A stretch of 64,000 nt of DNA. It comes from Ardenticatenaceae bacterium. Lineage in GTDB: Bacteria; Chloroflexota; Anaerolineae; Promineifilales; Promineifilaceae. The stretch covers positions 1 through 64,000 of the forward strand of contig JACKBQ010000003.1 in NCBI GenBank assembly GCA_020634455.1, given 5' to 3'. Shown one piece after another: positions 43,855 through 52,178 of this stretch. Position numbers and translations under genes: made by a program. Under the pieces are notes generated by a model, which saw only the letters and a list, made by a program, of their open reading frames with translations, made no database searches and was not told where the DNA came from. Numbering within the stretch: position 1 is the stretch's first letter; each line of letters begins with the position of its first letter.

Positions 43855-45420
43855 TTAGAGAGCTTGCAGCAGTTCGCGGGCAGCGTTGTAGCCTGGAGCG
43901 CCAGTGACCCCACCGCCAGGATGTGCCCCGGCCCCGCAAAGATACAAGTTTTGAATAGGCGTCACATACCGCCCCCAGGCGGGCACAGGACGCATCACCA
44001 GCAGTTGGTCCAGGCTCATCTGCCCTTGGTAGATGCTGCCTTCGGCCAGCCCGTAGCTTTGGGCGTAATCCAGCGGGGTGATGAGCTGCTGGTGCAAAAT
44101 CAACTCTGCCAGATTGGGCATGGTAGGCGCGAGCACGTCCAGAATGCGCTGGGTGAGTTGGTTACGGCCGTTTTCCCAGCCATCTTGCAAATCATACGGC
44201 GCATACTTCATGGTGATGCTCATCGTGTGCTGTCCCGTTGGGGCCAGGCTGGCATCGCTCAGGCTGGGCAGGCTCACTTCCAGATAGGGCTTTGCCGACA
44301 TCTCGCCATATTTAGCCGCGTCGGAGGCTTGTTCCAGATAATCCAGCGATGGGGCCAGGCGAATGCGCCCGGTGAGCCGTTGGCTATCGGCCACGCCCAC
44401 CACCTGCGGCAAGCCGCTCAACGCCAGATTGAGCCGCGCGGTGCTGCCCCGGTAGATGATGTTGCGCACCTGGCGCACAAAGCGTGGTTCCAACTGCTGA
44501 GGCCCCACCATTTCTAAAAAGGTGTGCTGTGGATCCACGCTGGAGAGGATGGCCTGGGCCGCAATTTTATCGCCGTTTTGCAGCACAACGGCCGTTGCCA
44601 CCCCCGCGTCATCCACCTGAATGTGAGAAACGGCCGTATTCGCCCGAATCTCTGCGCCCGCCTGTTTAGCCGCGCTGGCCACCGCCGCCGACAGCGCTCC
44701 CATGCCACCTGCTACCGTGCGCGATTGGCCAAAACCGTTGATGTGTTGATAAAGCAACGTCAGCGCCGTTCCGGCGGCACGTGGGCCTTGCACGCTGCCC
44801 GTAAGCGCGTCCGCACCCAAAACCCCCTTGAGCAAATCCGTCTCGAACCATTCGTTGAGGAAGTCGTTGGCGGGCATGGGCAGCACGCGCATGAACTCCA
44901 TGAGTTCCTTGTTGCCCTGTCGCTTCAGCTTCAGACCCACCTTGCCCCAGGAAAACAGCTCGCCAACGTTCCGCGCCATCAGGTCTGGCGGGGTGCGCAG
45001 CAGCATTTCTCGCAAGATGTCGGTCATGTTGTTGATTTGCTGCACAAACGCAGGGTATTTTTCTGCGTCTCGCTGGCTAAATTTGGCGATCTCAGCCTGG
45101 GTTTTGCCCATGTCGCGGAAGATGGTGAGGGAACGGCCGTCTACCCCCAGCCCCACAAACAGCACATCCCGCTCCTGAAAGGTCAGCCCATGCTGAGATA
45201 GCGCCAGTGCCTGCACAATTTCATCCTGAAACATGCCTGCATCCGTCGCGCCCGTATCCATTTTGAAACCGGGGAACAGTTCTTCTGTAGCCGCCGCGCC
45301 GCCTAGATTCGGCCGTTTTTCCAAAACCAGCGCTTTTTTACCAGCTTTGGCCAAAGTCGCTGCGGCTACCAATCCGTTATGCCCCCCACCAATGATGATC
45401 ATGTCGTATTGCGTTTTCAT
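43855..45420 (-). CDS. Phytoene-desaturase-like FAD oxidoreductase (PYROXD2-like), second of two paralogues
   Basis: This 521-residue flavoprotein has the FAD-binding loop IIIGGGHNGLVAAATLAKAGKK at residues 8-29 and LEKRPNLGGAAATEE. The C-terminal LYLCGAGAHPGGGVTGAPG is the second FAD contact. The overall pattern resembles PYROXD2/phytoene desaturase relatives. The next gene upstream codes for a paralogue with the same motifs. The pair would be cotranscribed (15-base gap). Substrate unknown; carotenoid genes are not present, so carotenoid desaturation is not supported. The ATG follows GGAGAAGGT. Confidence 0.82.
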   Translation of the reverse strand: MKTQYDMIIIGGGHNGLVAAATLAKAGKKALVLEKRPNLGGAAATEELFPGFKMDTGATDAGMFQDEIVQALALSQHGLTFQERDVLFVGLGVDGRSLTIFRDMGKTQAEIAKFSQRDAEKYPAFVQQINNMTDILREMLLRTPPDLMARNVGELFSWGKVGLKLKRQGNKELMEFMRVLPMPANDFLNEWFETDLLKGVLGADALTGSVQGPRAAGTALTLLYQHINGFGQSRTVAGGMGALSAAVASAAKQAGAEIRANTAVSHIQVDDAGVATAVVLQNGDKIAAQAILSSVDPQHTFLEMVGPQQLEPRFVRQVRNIIYRGSTARLNLALSGLPQVVGVADSQRLTGRIRLAPSLDYLEQASDAAKYGEMSAKPYLEVSLPSLSDASLAPTGQHTMSITMKYAPYDLQDGWENGRNQLTQRILDVLAPTMPNLAELILHQQLITPLDYAQSYGLAEGSIYQGQMSLDQLLVMRPVPAWGRYVTPIQNLYLCGAGAHPGGGVTGAPGYNAARELLQAL

Positions 45421-45435
45421 ACCTTCTCCGAAAAA

Positions 45436-47046
45436 TTACAGTGCCTTCAACAATTCCAGCGCGGCCAAACGGCCGGGCGCACCCATGATGCCCCCACCGG
45501 GATGGGTGCCAGAGCCACACTGCCAGTACCCCTGCACAGGCGTGCGATATTTGGCATAGCCCGCCGCCGGACGCAGGAACAACAGCTGCGACAAGCTCAA
45601 TTCGCCATGGAAAATGTTCCCCTGCGACAGCCCGGCAATGTTCTCGATGTCTATCGGCGTGAGCACCTGTCGGTGCAAAATCAGGTCCTTGATGTTGGGG
45701 AAAAATTCAGCCAGCGTATTGACCACAGCGTCGCCAAATGCCTCCCGTTTTTCATCGTTCCAACCGCCCTTGAGGTTGTAGGGGGCGTACTGCACAAAGC
45801 AGGACATCACATGCTTGCCGGGTGGGGCCATGTCGGGGTCAATCATCGAGGGGAGGATGACATCTATGTACGGCCGTTTGCTAAACTCACCGTACTTGGC
45901 ATCATCATAAGCCCGCTCCAGGTGGTCCGTGTGGGGGCTAATGGAGATAGCGCCAGACATCAACCGGCGGCTGGCGTGGCCCAGCTTGGCCATCGGCTCG
46001 CCCGCCAAATCCGGCAGCCCATCCAAGGCCAGATTCACTTTGCCCGATGAGCCAAAGATGTTGAATTTGCGAATGCTGTCCAGCAAATCATCCGGCAGCC
46101 ATTTGGGCTCTACCAACTTCAAAAAGGTGAGCTTGGGGTCCAGGCTAGAGACGACCGCATCGGCATAAATCTCATCGCCGTTGGCCAGCGCCACGCCGGT
46201 AGATTGCCCATTTTTAATAATGACCTGGGACACGTTGGCATTCAGGCGAATTTCTACGCCCAAGCTGCGTGCGGCACGGGCCAACACTTCTGCCAGGCCA
46301 CCAGTGCCCCCTTTGTGGAAGCCCCAGGCGCGGTACGCTCCGTCAATCTCGCCCATGTAATGGTGCAGCAGCACGTAAGCCGAGCCAGGCGAGCGCGGCC
46401 CCATGTAGGTGCCGATGATGCCACTGGCCGACAGCGTTGCTCGCAGCGGTTCCGATTCAAACCATTGGGCCACAAAATCGGCGGCGCTCATTGTCATGAG
46501 CTTGGCCATGAGGTAAAGCTTCTCTTCACCCAGCCCCAGAAAATGTTGGGCCAGGTTGCCCAGCCCGCGCAGCTCACGCGGGTTCAGGCTGGTGGGGTCT
46601 GGCGGGATGATGTCCAGGATGTATTTGGCGGCTTTGGCCATGAAGTACATGGAACGGCCGTATTCATCATACGCGTCGGCATCCCGCTGGCTAAACTGGG
46701 CGATATTGCGCAGGGTTTCGTGATGATCATTGCCTCGGTATAGGAAACGGCCGTCTGGCAGCGGCGTCAGCGTGCTTTCCAAGGGCAAAATCGTCATGCC
46801 ATGCTGCGGCAACTTGAGATCGCGAATAATTTCCGGGCGGAACAAACTCACCACGTACGAAAATACTGAGAACTTGAACCCTGGATAAATCTCCTCGGTA
46901 ACTGTGGCGCCACCAACAAGATGCCGCTTCTCTAACACCAGCACCTTCTTGCCAGCCTTCGCCAAATAACTCGCAGCCACCAGTCCATTATGCCCACCAC
47001 CAATAATAATTGCGTCGTATTTTTTGTTTGTCATCGTTTTTTCCAT
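45436..47046 (-). CDS. Phytoene-desaturase-like FAD oxidoreductase (PYROXD2-like), first of two paralogues
   Basis: This 536-residue protein has the same layout as its neighbour: IIIGGGHNGLVAASYLAKAGKK, LEKRHLVGGATVTEE, and near the end WQCGSGTHPGGGIMGAPG. It is the first gene of the pair. An alternative start, 12 bases downstream at MTNKKYD, is possible. The two copies have diverged widely, so the duplication is old. A FAD-dependent oxidation is likely but the substrate cannot be told. Confidence 0.82.
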   Translation of the reverse strand: MEKTMTNKKYDAIIIGGGHNGLVAASYLAKAGKKVLVLEKRHLVGGATVTEEIYPGFKFSVFSYVVSLFRPEIIRDLKLPQHGMTILPLESTLTPLPDGRFLYRGNDHHETLRNIAQFSQRDADAYDEYGRSMYFMAKAAKYILDIIPPDPTSLNPRELRGLGNLAQHFLGLGEEKLYLMAKLMTMSAADFVAQWFESEPLRATLSASGIIGTYMGPRSPGSAYVLLHHYMGEIDGAYRAWGFHKGGTGGLAEVLARAARSLGVEIRLNANVSQVIIKNGQSTGVALANGDEIYADAVVSSLDPKLTFLKLVEPKWLPDDLLDSIRKFNIFGSSGKVNLALDGLPDLAGEPMAKLGHASRRLMSGAISISPHTDHLERAYDDAKYGEFSKRPYIDVILPSMIDPDMAPPGKHVMSCFVQYAPYNLKGGWNDEKREAFGDAVVNTLAEFFPNIKDLILHRQVLTPIDIENIAGLSQGNIFHGELSLSQLLFLRPAAGYAKYRTPVQGYWQCGSGTHPGGGIMGAPGRLAALELLKAL

Positions 47047-47168
47047 GCTGGGGAGCAGGGGTGCGGGGGTGCAGGGGAGAAACCCGCTGCCAGCCCAAGC
47101 CTGCTCCGAAATATTACTTTCGTTTTAGCAAGAGCCAAGAGAAAGGATTTTCTAAGCCATTTTGCTTG

Positions 47169-47232
47169 TCATTCCCGCGCAGGCGGGAATCCACTTTAGT
47201 GAACGAGATGGATACCCGCCTACGCGGGTCTG
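47169..47232. repeat. CATTCCCGCG-GCGGGAATCC repeat
   Basis: CATTCCCGCGCAGGCGGGAATCC followed by GGATACCCGCCTACGCGGGTCTGAC. It is the second window copy of the family at 16307. The 228-base spacer (47047-47274) has no gene; its other half is GC-rich and featureless except for GGGGTGCGGGGGTGCAGGGG. Confidence 0.6.
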
Positions 47233-47274
47233 ACACGATCTTGTGCTCCATTTCCGTACATCTTCCCTTCATTA

Positions 47275-48465
47275 TTAAGCTCGCTTGCGTGGTGGATCAA
47301 AAAACGGCGTCTTAACAATTTTGGCAGATGCTTTTTGGCGAACATACTCCACCGTTACCTCCACCTCCACGGAATTACCCGGTTGGGCGTAGCCGGTGTA
47401 CACCGTGCCAATGCCAATGTACTGTTTGAGGATGGGTGAGAAAGTGTGGCTGGTGAGTTGGCCAATGTGCCGCCCGCCTTTGTAAATGGGTACCGCGCTG
47501 CGCGAGGCGCGCCCGGCCACGTGCGGCGGCAAATCCACTGCGCCAAAAAGCGCTTCCAGTGAATGCCAATCGAGCTGCACGCCTACAAAAGCCCAGGCCG
47601 AGCCAGTGGCCGCCTCTTTTTGGAGGGCGCGTTTACCAATGAAATCGGCCCCGTTGAGAGAAACGGCCCAGCCCAGGCCAATTTCGTAGGGGGAGGATTT
47701 TTGGGCTTCGATGACAGAATGGATGGCGGATTTGTAATCAACATCAATCATCACCAGTCCGGCTTCGACGCGGGCGATGTCCAGCGCCAGGATGCCGGTA
47801 GGCAGCAAGCCATATCCCTGCCCCACGTCCATCAGGTAATCCCAAACCAATTCCGCATCTTCCGGTTTGAGCCACAGTTCGTAGCCCAGGTCGCCTGTGT
47901 AGCCGGTGCGGGTTACGGTGATTGGACGGCCGTTAATCTGACCGTGCGCCAATTTGAAGTAACCCAGTTTGGCAAAATCAATGCCAGTAATGACCTGCTG
48001 CAAGATGGCCCGGCTGTTGGGGCCTTGCAGCGCCAGGGCGGCCAAATCGGTGGTGACGTTGGTGACCTGGGCGTTGAGTCCGTAGCCAACATCCTGGAAC
48101 CAGCGGTAGCTGGGATCGGCGGAGGTGACGCGGAAATGGTTGTCGCCCAGGCGGGCCACGGTGCCGTCGTCCATCACTTTGCCCTCTTCGTCGCACCAGG
48201 GGGTGTACATCACCTGCCCCACCTTGCATTTGGCGATGTTGCGGGTGACAACACGGTCTACCAGGCGAGCGGCGTCTGGCCCAGTCACTTCGTATTTGAA
48301 GAGCGGGGAGACATCTATGAGGCCAGCGGCATTGCGAATGGCAAAATATTCTCGTTCGTGCGAAGGTTCGTACAGGCCAGCGGCTAAGTAGCCCGACCAG
48401 TTACGCCATTCATAACTTTCGCAAACGGCCGTTGTGCGGCTGTGAAAAGGTGTGGGTATTGGCAT
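47275..48465 (-). CDS. GcvT-family aminomethyltransferase-like protein
   Basis: A 396-residue folate-binding protein of the GcvT family. Landmarks: RNAAGLIDVSPLFKYEVTGPDA at the start, VYTPWC-type MYTPWCDEEGKVMDDGTV, DLAALALQGPNSRAIL, TVTRTGYTGDLGYELWL (the family's tetrahydrofolate region) and GLDWAVSLN-type GLGWAVSLNGADF, with a C-terminal barrel (YTGYAQPGNSVEVEV). It may be a demethylase or aminomethyltransferase. No gcvH or gcvP is nearby, so a complete glycine cleavage system is not supported. A demethylating role is an inference. Confidence 0.82.
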   Translation of the reverse strand: MPIPTPFHSRTTAVCESYEWRNWSGYLAAGLYEPSHEREYFAIRNAAGLIDVSPLFKYEVTGPDAARLVDRVVTRNIAKCKVGQVMYTPWCDEEGKVMDDGTVARLGDNHFRVTSADPSYRWFQDVGYGLNAQVTNVTTDLAALALQGPNSRAILQQVITGIDFAKLGYFKLAHGQINGRPITVTRTGYTGDLGYELWLKPEDAELVWDYLMDVGQGYGLLPTGILALDIARVEAGLVMIDVDYKSAIHSVIEAQKSSPYEIGLGWAVSLNGADFIGKRALQKEAATGSAWAFVGVQLDWHSLEALFGAVDLPPHVAGRASRSAVPIYKGGRHIGQLTSHTFSPILKQYIGIGTVYTGYAQPGNSVEVEVTVEYVRQKASAKIVKTPFFDPPRKRA

Positions 48466-48478
48466 AAATCTTCCTCTT

Positions 48479-49255
48479 TTATTTGTTGCCTAATTTGGCC
48501 GAAATGCGTACGGCCGTTTCTTTTACAATTTCACCCATTTCCGGGACACGCTCCGTGGTGAAGCGCGTGGCTGGTCCCCCCAGGCTTATGGCGGCTATCA
48601 CTTGCCCATCATGATTAAACAGTGGTGCGCCCACAACGTTTAGCCCAACCTCCAGCCACTCTTCCACAACGGAATAGCCGCGTGGGCGAACGGCGGCAAT
48701 TGCCTGGCGCAAAATAGCTGGGTCTTTGATGGATTTGGGGGTGGGTGTGGGCAACGGCCGTTGCAAAACAGTCTCTACATGCGCTTCTGGCAAATAAGCC
48801 AGCATGGCAATCCCCGTGGACGTGGCCACGATGGGCCAGCGCGTGCCCAACGACTGAGAACTGCCCACCAGATGGGTACCAATGACCTCGTCAATAATCA
48901 GCACATGATCTTCGCCAGACAATATTTCCAGCGTGGCGGTTTCACCAGAGGCAGTAGCCATCTGTTCCAATTCTGGCTTGACCAGGGTGCGCAAGTCGTT
49001 GTTGCGCAAGGCACGCCCACCCAGCGCCACAATCTCTGGGCCAAGAATGTAGGTGTCGGTAGACGGCCGTTTCGCTACCATTCCCTCACTCTCCAGCGCC
49101 GTCAGCAGTCGGAACGTCGTCGTCTTGTTCAGCCCTACTTCCCGCGCCAGATCCGCCAGCCCCCACTCGCGCCGCTCATCGTCAAACGCTTTCAACAGCG
49201 ACATGGCACGGAGGACAGATTGGGTGCCAGGGTAGGGTTGGGTCTTCGTTTTCAT
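48479..49255 (-). CDS. IclR-family transcriptional regulator
   Basis: This 258-residue protein has an N-terminal winged helix (TQSVLRAMSLLKAFDD, LADLAREVGLNKTTTFRLLTALESEGMV) and a C-terminal effector domain (LEILSGEDHVLIIDEV, RPRGYSVVEEWLEVGLNVVGAPLFNHDGQVIAAISLGGP). IclR regulators usually control adjacent catabolic genes. The GcvT-like gene lies 13 bases downstream on the same strand, so it and perhaps the FAD enzymes are target candidates. The start at 49255 is the family start; the longer reading runs into a repeat. Confidence 0.92.
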   Translation of the reverse strand: MKTKTQPYPGTQSVLRAMSLLKAFDDERREWGLADLAREVGLNKTTTFRLLTALESEGMVAKRPSTDTYILGPEIVALGGRALRNNDLRTLVKPELEQMATASGETATLEILSGEDHVLIIDEVIGTHLVGSSQSLGTRWPIVATSTGIAMLAYLPEAHVETVLQRPLPTPTPKSIKDPAILRQAIAAVRPRGYSVVEEWLEVGLNVVGAPLFNHDGQVIAAISLGGPATRFTTERVPEMGEIVKETAVRISAKLGNK

Positions 49256-49306
49256 ATTGAGAGATTGGAGATTGGAGACTAGAGATTTATTAATCTCCAA
49301 TCTCCT
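49256..49306. repeat. GAGATTGGAGATTGG-family hairpin
   Basis: GAGATTGGAGATTGGAGAC and TTAATCTCCAATCTCC face each other upstream of the IclR gene. The same family forms the terminator-like hairpin at 832-900. Confidence 0.55.
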
Positions 49307-49393
49307 TTTCTTCACTTTTCACTGGGCGAGGCAGATGGTGGCACACTTGGTTATGCTTTGCCATCTAATTTCCACCTGCCTCGCCCCTACTTT

Positions 49394-50839
49394 TTACTCT
49401 TCACTCGCTTCTTCTTCCGCACCCTCCCCCTCTTTCAACTGCGGCTGAACCGGGATTTTATTGGCGTCAATGCTGCCCACGCCCAACGGCGTCCACTTTT
49501 GGGCAATCTCGCCGCTGCGCAGACGATGCTCTGAACCGCCACGTGCGCGGGTGGTAGAAAATCCTTCTGGCTCGATGCTCATGCGCTGCCCTTGCAGCAA
49601 CCCATGAATGCCTTCCTGACCCGGTTCCGGGCGAGGTGCAATGAGCGCTTCCTGCGCTTTAATCTCGTCTGGATCGTAATCCAAAGGCTCCTGGTAGGTG
49701 GTCATAAATCCTTCAAAGTTACGCAAAACCACCTTGCCGGGCGACTGTGACACAACGTAGTTGGGCTGCACGGGAATTTTGCCACCGCCGCCCGGTGCAT
49801 CAATAACATAGGTAGGCACGGCATAGCCAGAGGTGTGGCCCCGCAACCCCTCAATGATTTCGATGCCTTTGCTGACGGTGGTGCGCAGATGGCCGGAACC
49901 TTCCACCAGATCACATTGGTAAAGGTAATACGGCCGTACCCGAATCTTCACCAAATCATGTATCAGTTTGCGCTGAATGTGTACCGAATCGTTGATGCCC
50001 GCCAACAGCACGCTCTGGTTACCCAACGGGACGCCAGCGCGGGTGAGCCGGTCGGCCGCAGCGGCCAGTTCTGGCGTAATCTCTTTAGGATGGTTTACGT
50101 GAATGTTCAGCCAGAACGGATGGTATTTGCTCACCATCTCGCAAAACTGCTCATCCACACGCATGGGCAAAAAGACCGGCACGCGCGAGCCGATGCGAAT
50201 GATCTCCACATGCGGAATCGCCCGCAGACGCCCCAAAATCATATCCACCAGCTTGGGAGCCAGCACCATCGGGTCACCACCAGAAAGCAGCACGTCCCGA
50301 ATTTGCGGCGTCCGCTCAATGTAATCAATCTGCGCATCAAACTCGGCGCGGCTGAAGGTTTGCGTGGGGTCGCCCACAATGCGGCTGCGGGTGCAGTAGC
50401 GGCAGTAGCTGGCGCACTGGGTGGTAATGAGCATCAGCACGCGATCCGGGTAGCGGTGCACCAGGCCGGGCACGGGGGAATGTTTGTCCTCGGCCAGGGA
50501 ATCTTCCATCATGGATTGGAAGGGCACCATTTCGGCATCGGTGGGAATGACCTGTTTACGCACGGGGCAGTTGGGATCGTCCGGATCAATGAGGCTGGCA
50601 AAATAGGGGGTAATGTCTACGCGGAACAGGTCGTTTGCGCTCAAAGCCTTGCGCTCCGACTCGGTCAGGTTAATAACCTTGCCCAGCTCTTCCACAGTGT
50701 TGAGCCGATGGCTCATCTGCCAGCGCCAATCCATCCACTTCTCATCTGGCACATCGTTCCAGTAAGGGGCGCGGGTGTAAATGGGTTCTGTCACAGGTTT
50801 TGCCTCGGCGGCAGTTGGTTTTGCATCTTTTAAAGCCAT
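49394..50839 (-). CDS. kamA: Lysine 2,3-aminomutase family radical SAM enzyme
   Basis: A 481-residue PLP- and SAM-dependent enzyme that would convert L-lysine to beta-lysine. The cluster motif is C142-A-S-Y-C146-R-Y-C149, followed by TRSRIVGDPTQ. DVLLSGGDPMVLAPKLVDMILGRLRAIPHVEIIRIGSR is the usual SAM/PLP region and the Lys for PLP should lie in the GGGGKIPVQPNYV stretch. The C-terminal 60 residues are long and acidic. The start at 50839 (MALKDA) is preferred because AAGAGGAG is upstream; an alternative lies at 50866. No ablB (acetyltransferase) gene is seen nearby. Confidence 0.88.
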   Translation of the reverse strand: MALKDAKPTAAEAKPVTEPIYTRAPYWNDVPDEKWMDWRWQMSHRLNTVEELGKVINLTESERKALSANDLFRVDITPYFASLIDPDDPNCPVRKQVIPTDAEMVPFQSMMEDSLAEDKHSPVPGLVHRYPDRVLMLITTQCASYCRYCTRSRIVGDPTQTFSRAEFDAQIDYIERTPQIRDVLLSGGDPMVLAPKLVDMILGRLRAIPHVEIIRIGSRVPVFLPMRVDEQFCEMVSKYHPFWLNIHVNHPKEITPELAAAADRLTRAGVPLGNQSVLLAGINDSVHIQRKLIHDLVKIRVRPYYLYQCDLVEGSGHLRTTVSKGIEIIEGLRGHTSGYAVPTYVIDAPGGGGKIPVQPNYVVSQSPGKVVLRNFEGFMTTYQEPLDYDPDEIKAQEALIAPRPEPGQEGIHGLLQGQRMSIEPEGFSTTRARGGSEHRLRSGEIAQKWTPLGVGSIDANKIPVQPQLKEGEGAEEEASEE

Positions 50840-51111
50840 TGTCGGGTTGCTCCTCTTGCGTTTCATAATGTGAAATCAAGTTTCAAATATTCCTGGGAAG
50901 TATAACTTTGTTCATGAAATTTGTCAGCCCAAAATATATTTTGCGTCATCAGAAATCGTCCGTATACTTGTTTACCTTTTGGCAGGCTCATCAAATTAAT
51001 TTCCCCTTTTTGTTGAGCCAGACTATTGTTTGCTGAAATAGTTAGCCGATTCCTACTAACAATTATGGTCTTTCTGGCAACCTATTTCAGGTATTAAAGG
51101 AGAGGACCCCC

Positions 51112-52113
51112 ATGACCAAACGATTCATTTCTATAATTCTCTTTTTGTTGACCCTTGCACTGGTGGTAAGCTGCGGAGGCGGCGAAGAAACGGCCGAAGA
51201 TGCTGGTAACTATAAGCTGGCAGCTATTTTCCCTGGCACCATTACCGATGCCGACTACAACACGTTGGGCAATTTGGGCATCGAAGCTGTAAAGGCCAAC
51301 TTGGATGTAGAGACTGCCTTCTCAGAATCGGTTGCGGTGCCGGATGTGGAGCGTGTTATGCGCGAGTACATTGACGATGGTTTCAACATTGTCTTTACTC
51401 ACGGGGGGCAGTTTCTTAGCCAAACTATCGCATTGGCTGGTGAATTTCCAGATGTAAATTTTATTGCCGAAGCTGACGCAACGGTTGAGGACCTGCCGGA
51501 AAATGTATGGGTGATCGTCCGCAACATGGAAGTTGGCGCATATGGTGTAGGTGCTGTGGCAGCCAAAATGACTCAAACAGGAAAAATTGGGTACATCACG
51601 GGTCTGACGTTGCCCTTCACCTATGCTGAATTTCATGCTATTGAGCAGGCTATTGGCGATTTAGGCTTGGATGTGGAAGTCACGCCTGTTTGGGTAGGTG
51701 ATTTTAACGATCCCAGCAAGGCCCGCGAGTTAGCTGACACACTCATCGCAGAGGATGTAGACGTAATTGTCTCTTCCCTGAACCTGGGTACGCTGGGTGT
51801 GTTTGAAGCTGCTGAGGCGGCAGGGCCAGACGTTAAGGTTATTGCGAAATACACGGACAAATCTGAATTTGCCCCAGACAATTACGTCACCTCGGCGCTA
51901 TATGATTTTGAACGGCCGTTAACCGATATAGTCACCAATATTTTGAATGGCGAACGTGGCGGCAACTACCAACTTAGCTTTGAAACCGGCATAGATATGC
52001 AATTGCCTCTGACCAACACCAGTGACGAAATCAACAGCGAAGCCGAAACGTTGCTCAATCAGATGAAATCTGGCGATATTGAGGTGATCAAAGACACGAC
52101 ACCTGTGGAATAA
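51112..52113 (+). CDS. BMP-family lipoprotein, ABC importer substrate-binding protein
   Basis: A 333-residue lipoprotein. The signal peptide ends with LALVVSC, with the lipidated Cys at residue 21. The BMP family fold (PnrA/BmpA) is seen in LAAIFPGTITDADYNTLGNLGI, then FNIVFTHGGQFLSQ, then KIGYITGLTLPF. Its members bind nucleosides. An ATPase and two permeases follow in order, so this is a complete importer, probably for nucleosides or related bases. AAAGGAGAGGA precedes the ATG. The 245-base spacer upstream also serves kamA in the other direction. Confidence 0.9.
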   Translation: MTKRFISIILFLLTLALVVSCGGGEETAEDAGNYKLAAIFPGTITDADYNTLGNLGIEAVKANLDVETAFSESVAVPDVERVMREYIDDGFNIVFTHGGQFLSQTIALAGEFPDVNFIAEADATVEDLPENVWVIVRNMEVGAYGVGAVAAKMTQTGKIGYITGLTLPFTYAEFHAIEQAIGDLGLDVEVTPVWVGDFNDPSKARELADTLIAEDVDVIVSSLNLGTLGVFEAAEAAGPDVKVIAKYTDKSEFAPDNYVTSALYDFERPLTDIVTNILNGERGGNYQLSFETGIDMQLPLTNTSDEINSEAETLLNQMKSGDIEVIKDTTPVE

Positions 52114-52122
52114 ATTACACGT

Positions 52123-52168
52123 TCAAGACCCTCACCCTGGCTCTCCCTTGAGAGAGAAGGGTGAGGGC
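52123..52168. repeat. CCCTCACCC-GGGTGAGGG hairpin
   Basis: ACCCTCACCC ... GGGTGAGGG with an inner CTCTCCCTTGAGAGAG forms a strong hairpin in the 65-base gap between the lipoprotein and ATPase genes. Such a hairpin inside an operon often makes the binding protein more abundant than the rest. It is also a widespread repeat type. Confidence 0.55.
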
Positions 52169-52178
52169 GAAAATTCCC

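Noticed and set aside
43855..47046. Carotenoid biosynthesis locus
   Set aside because: The two FAD proteins resemble phytoene desaturases only in their FAD motifs. No crtB or other carotenoid gene is nearby.
47275..48465. Glycine cleavage T protein as part of a full system
   Set aside because: No gcvH or gcvP lies nearby, and the IclR and FAD neighbours suggest another role.
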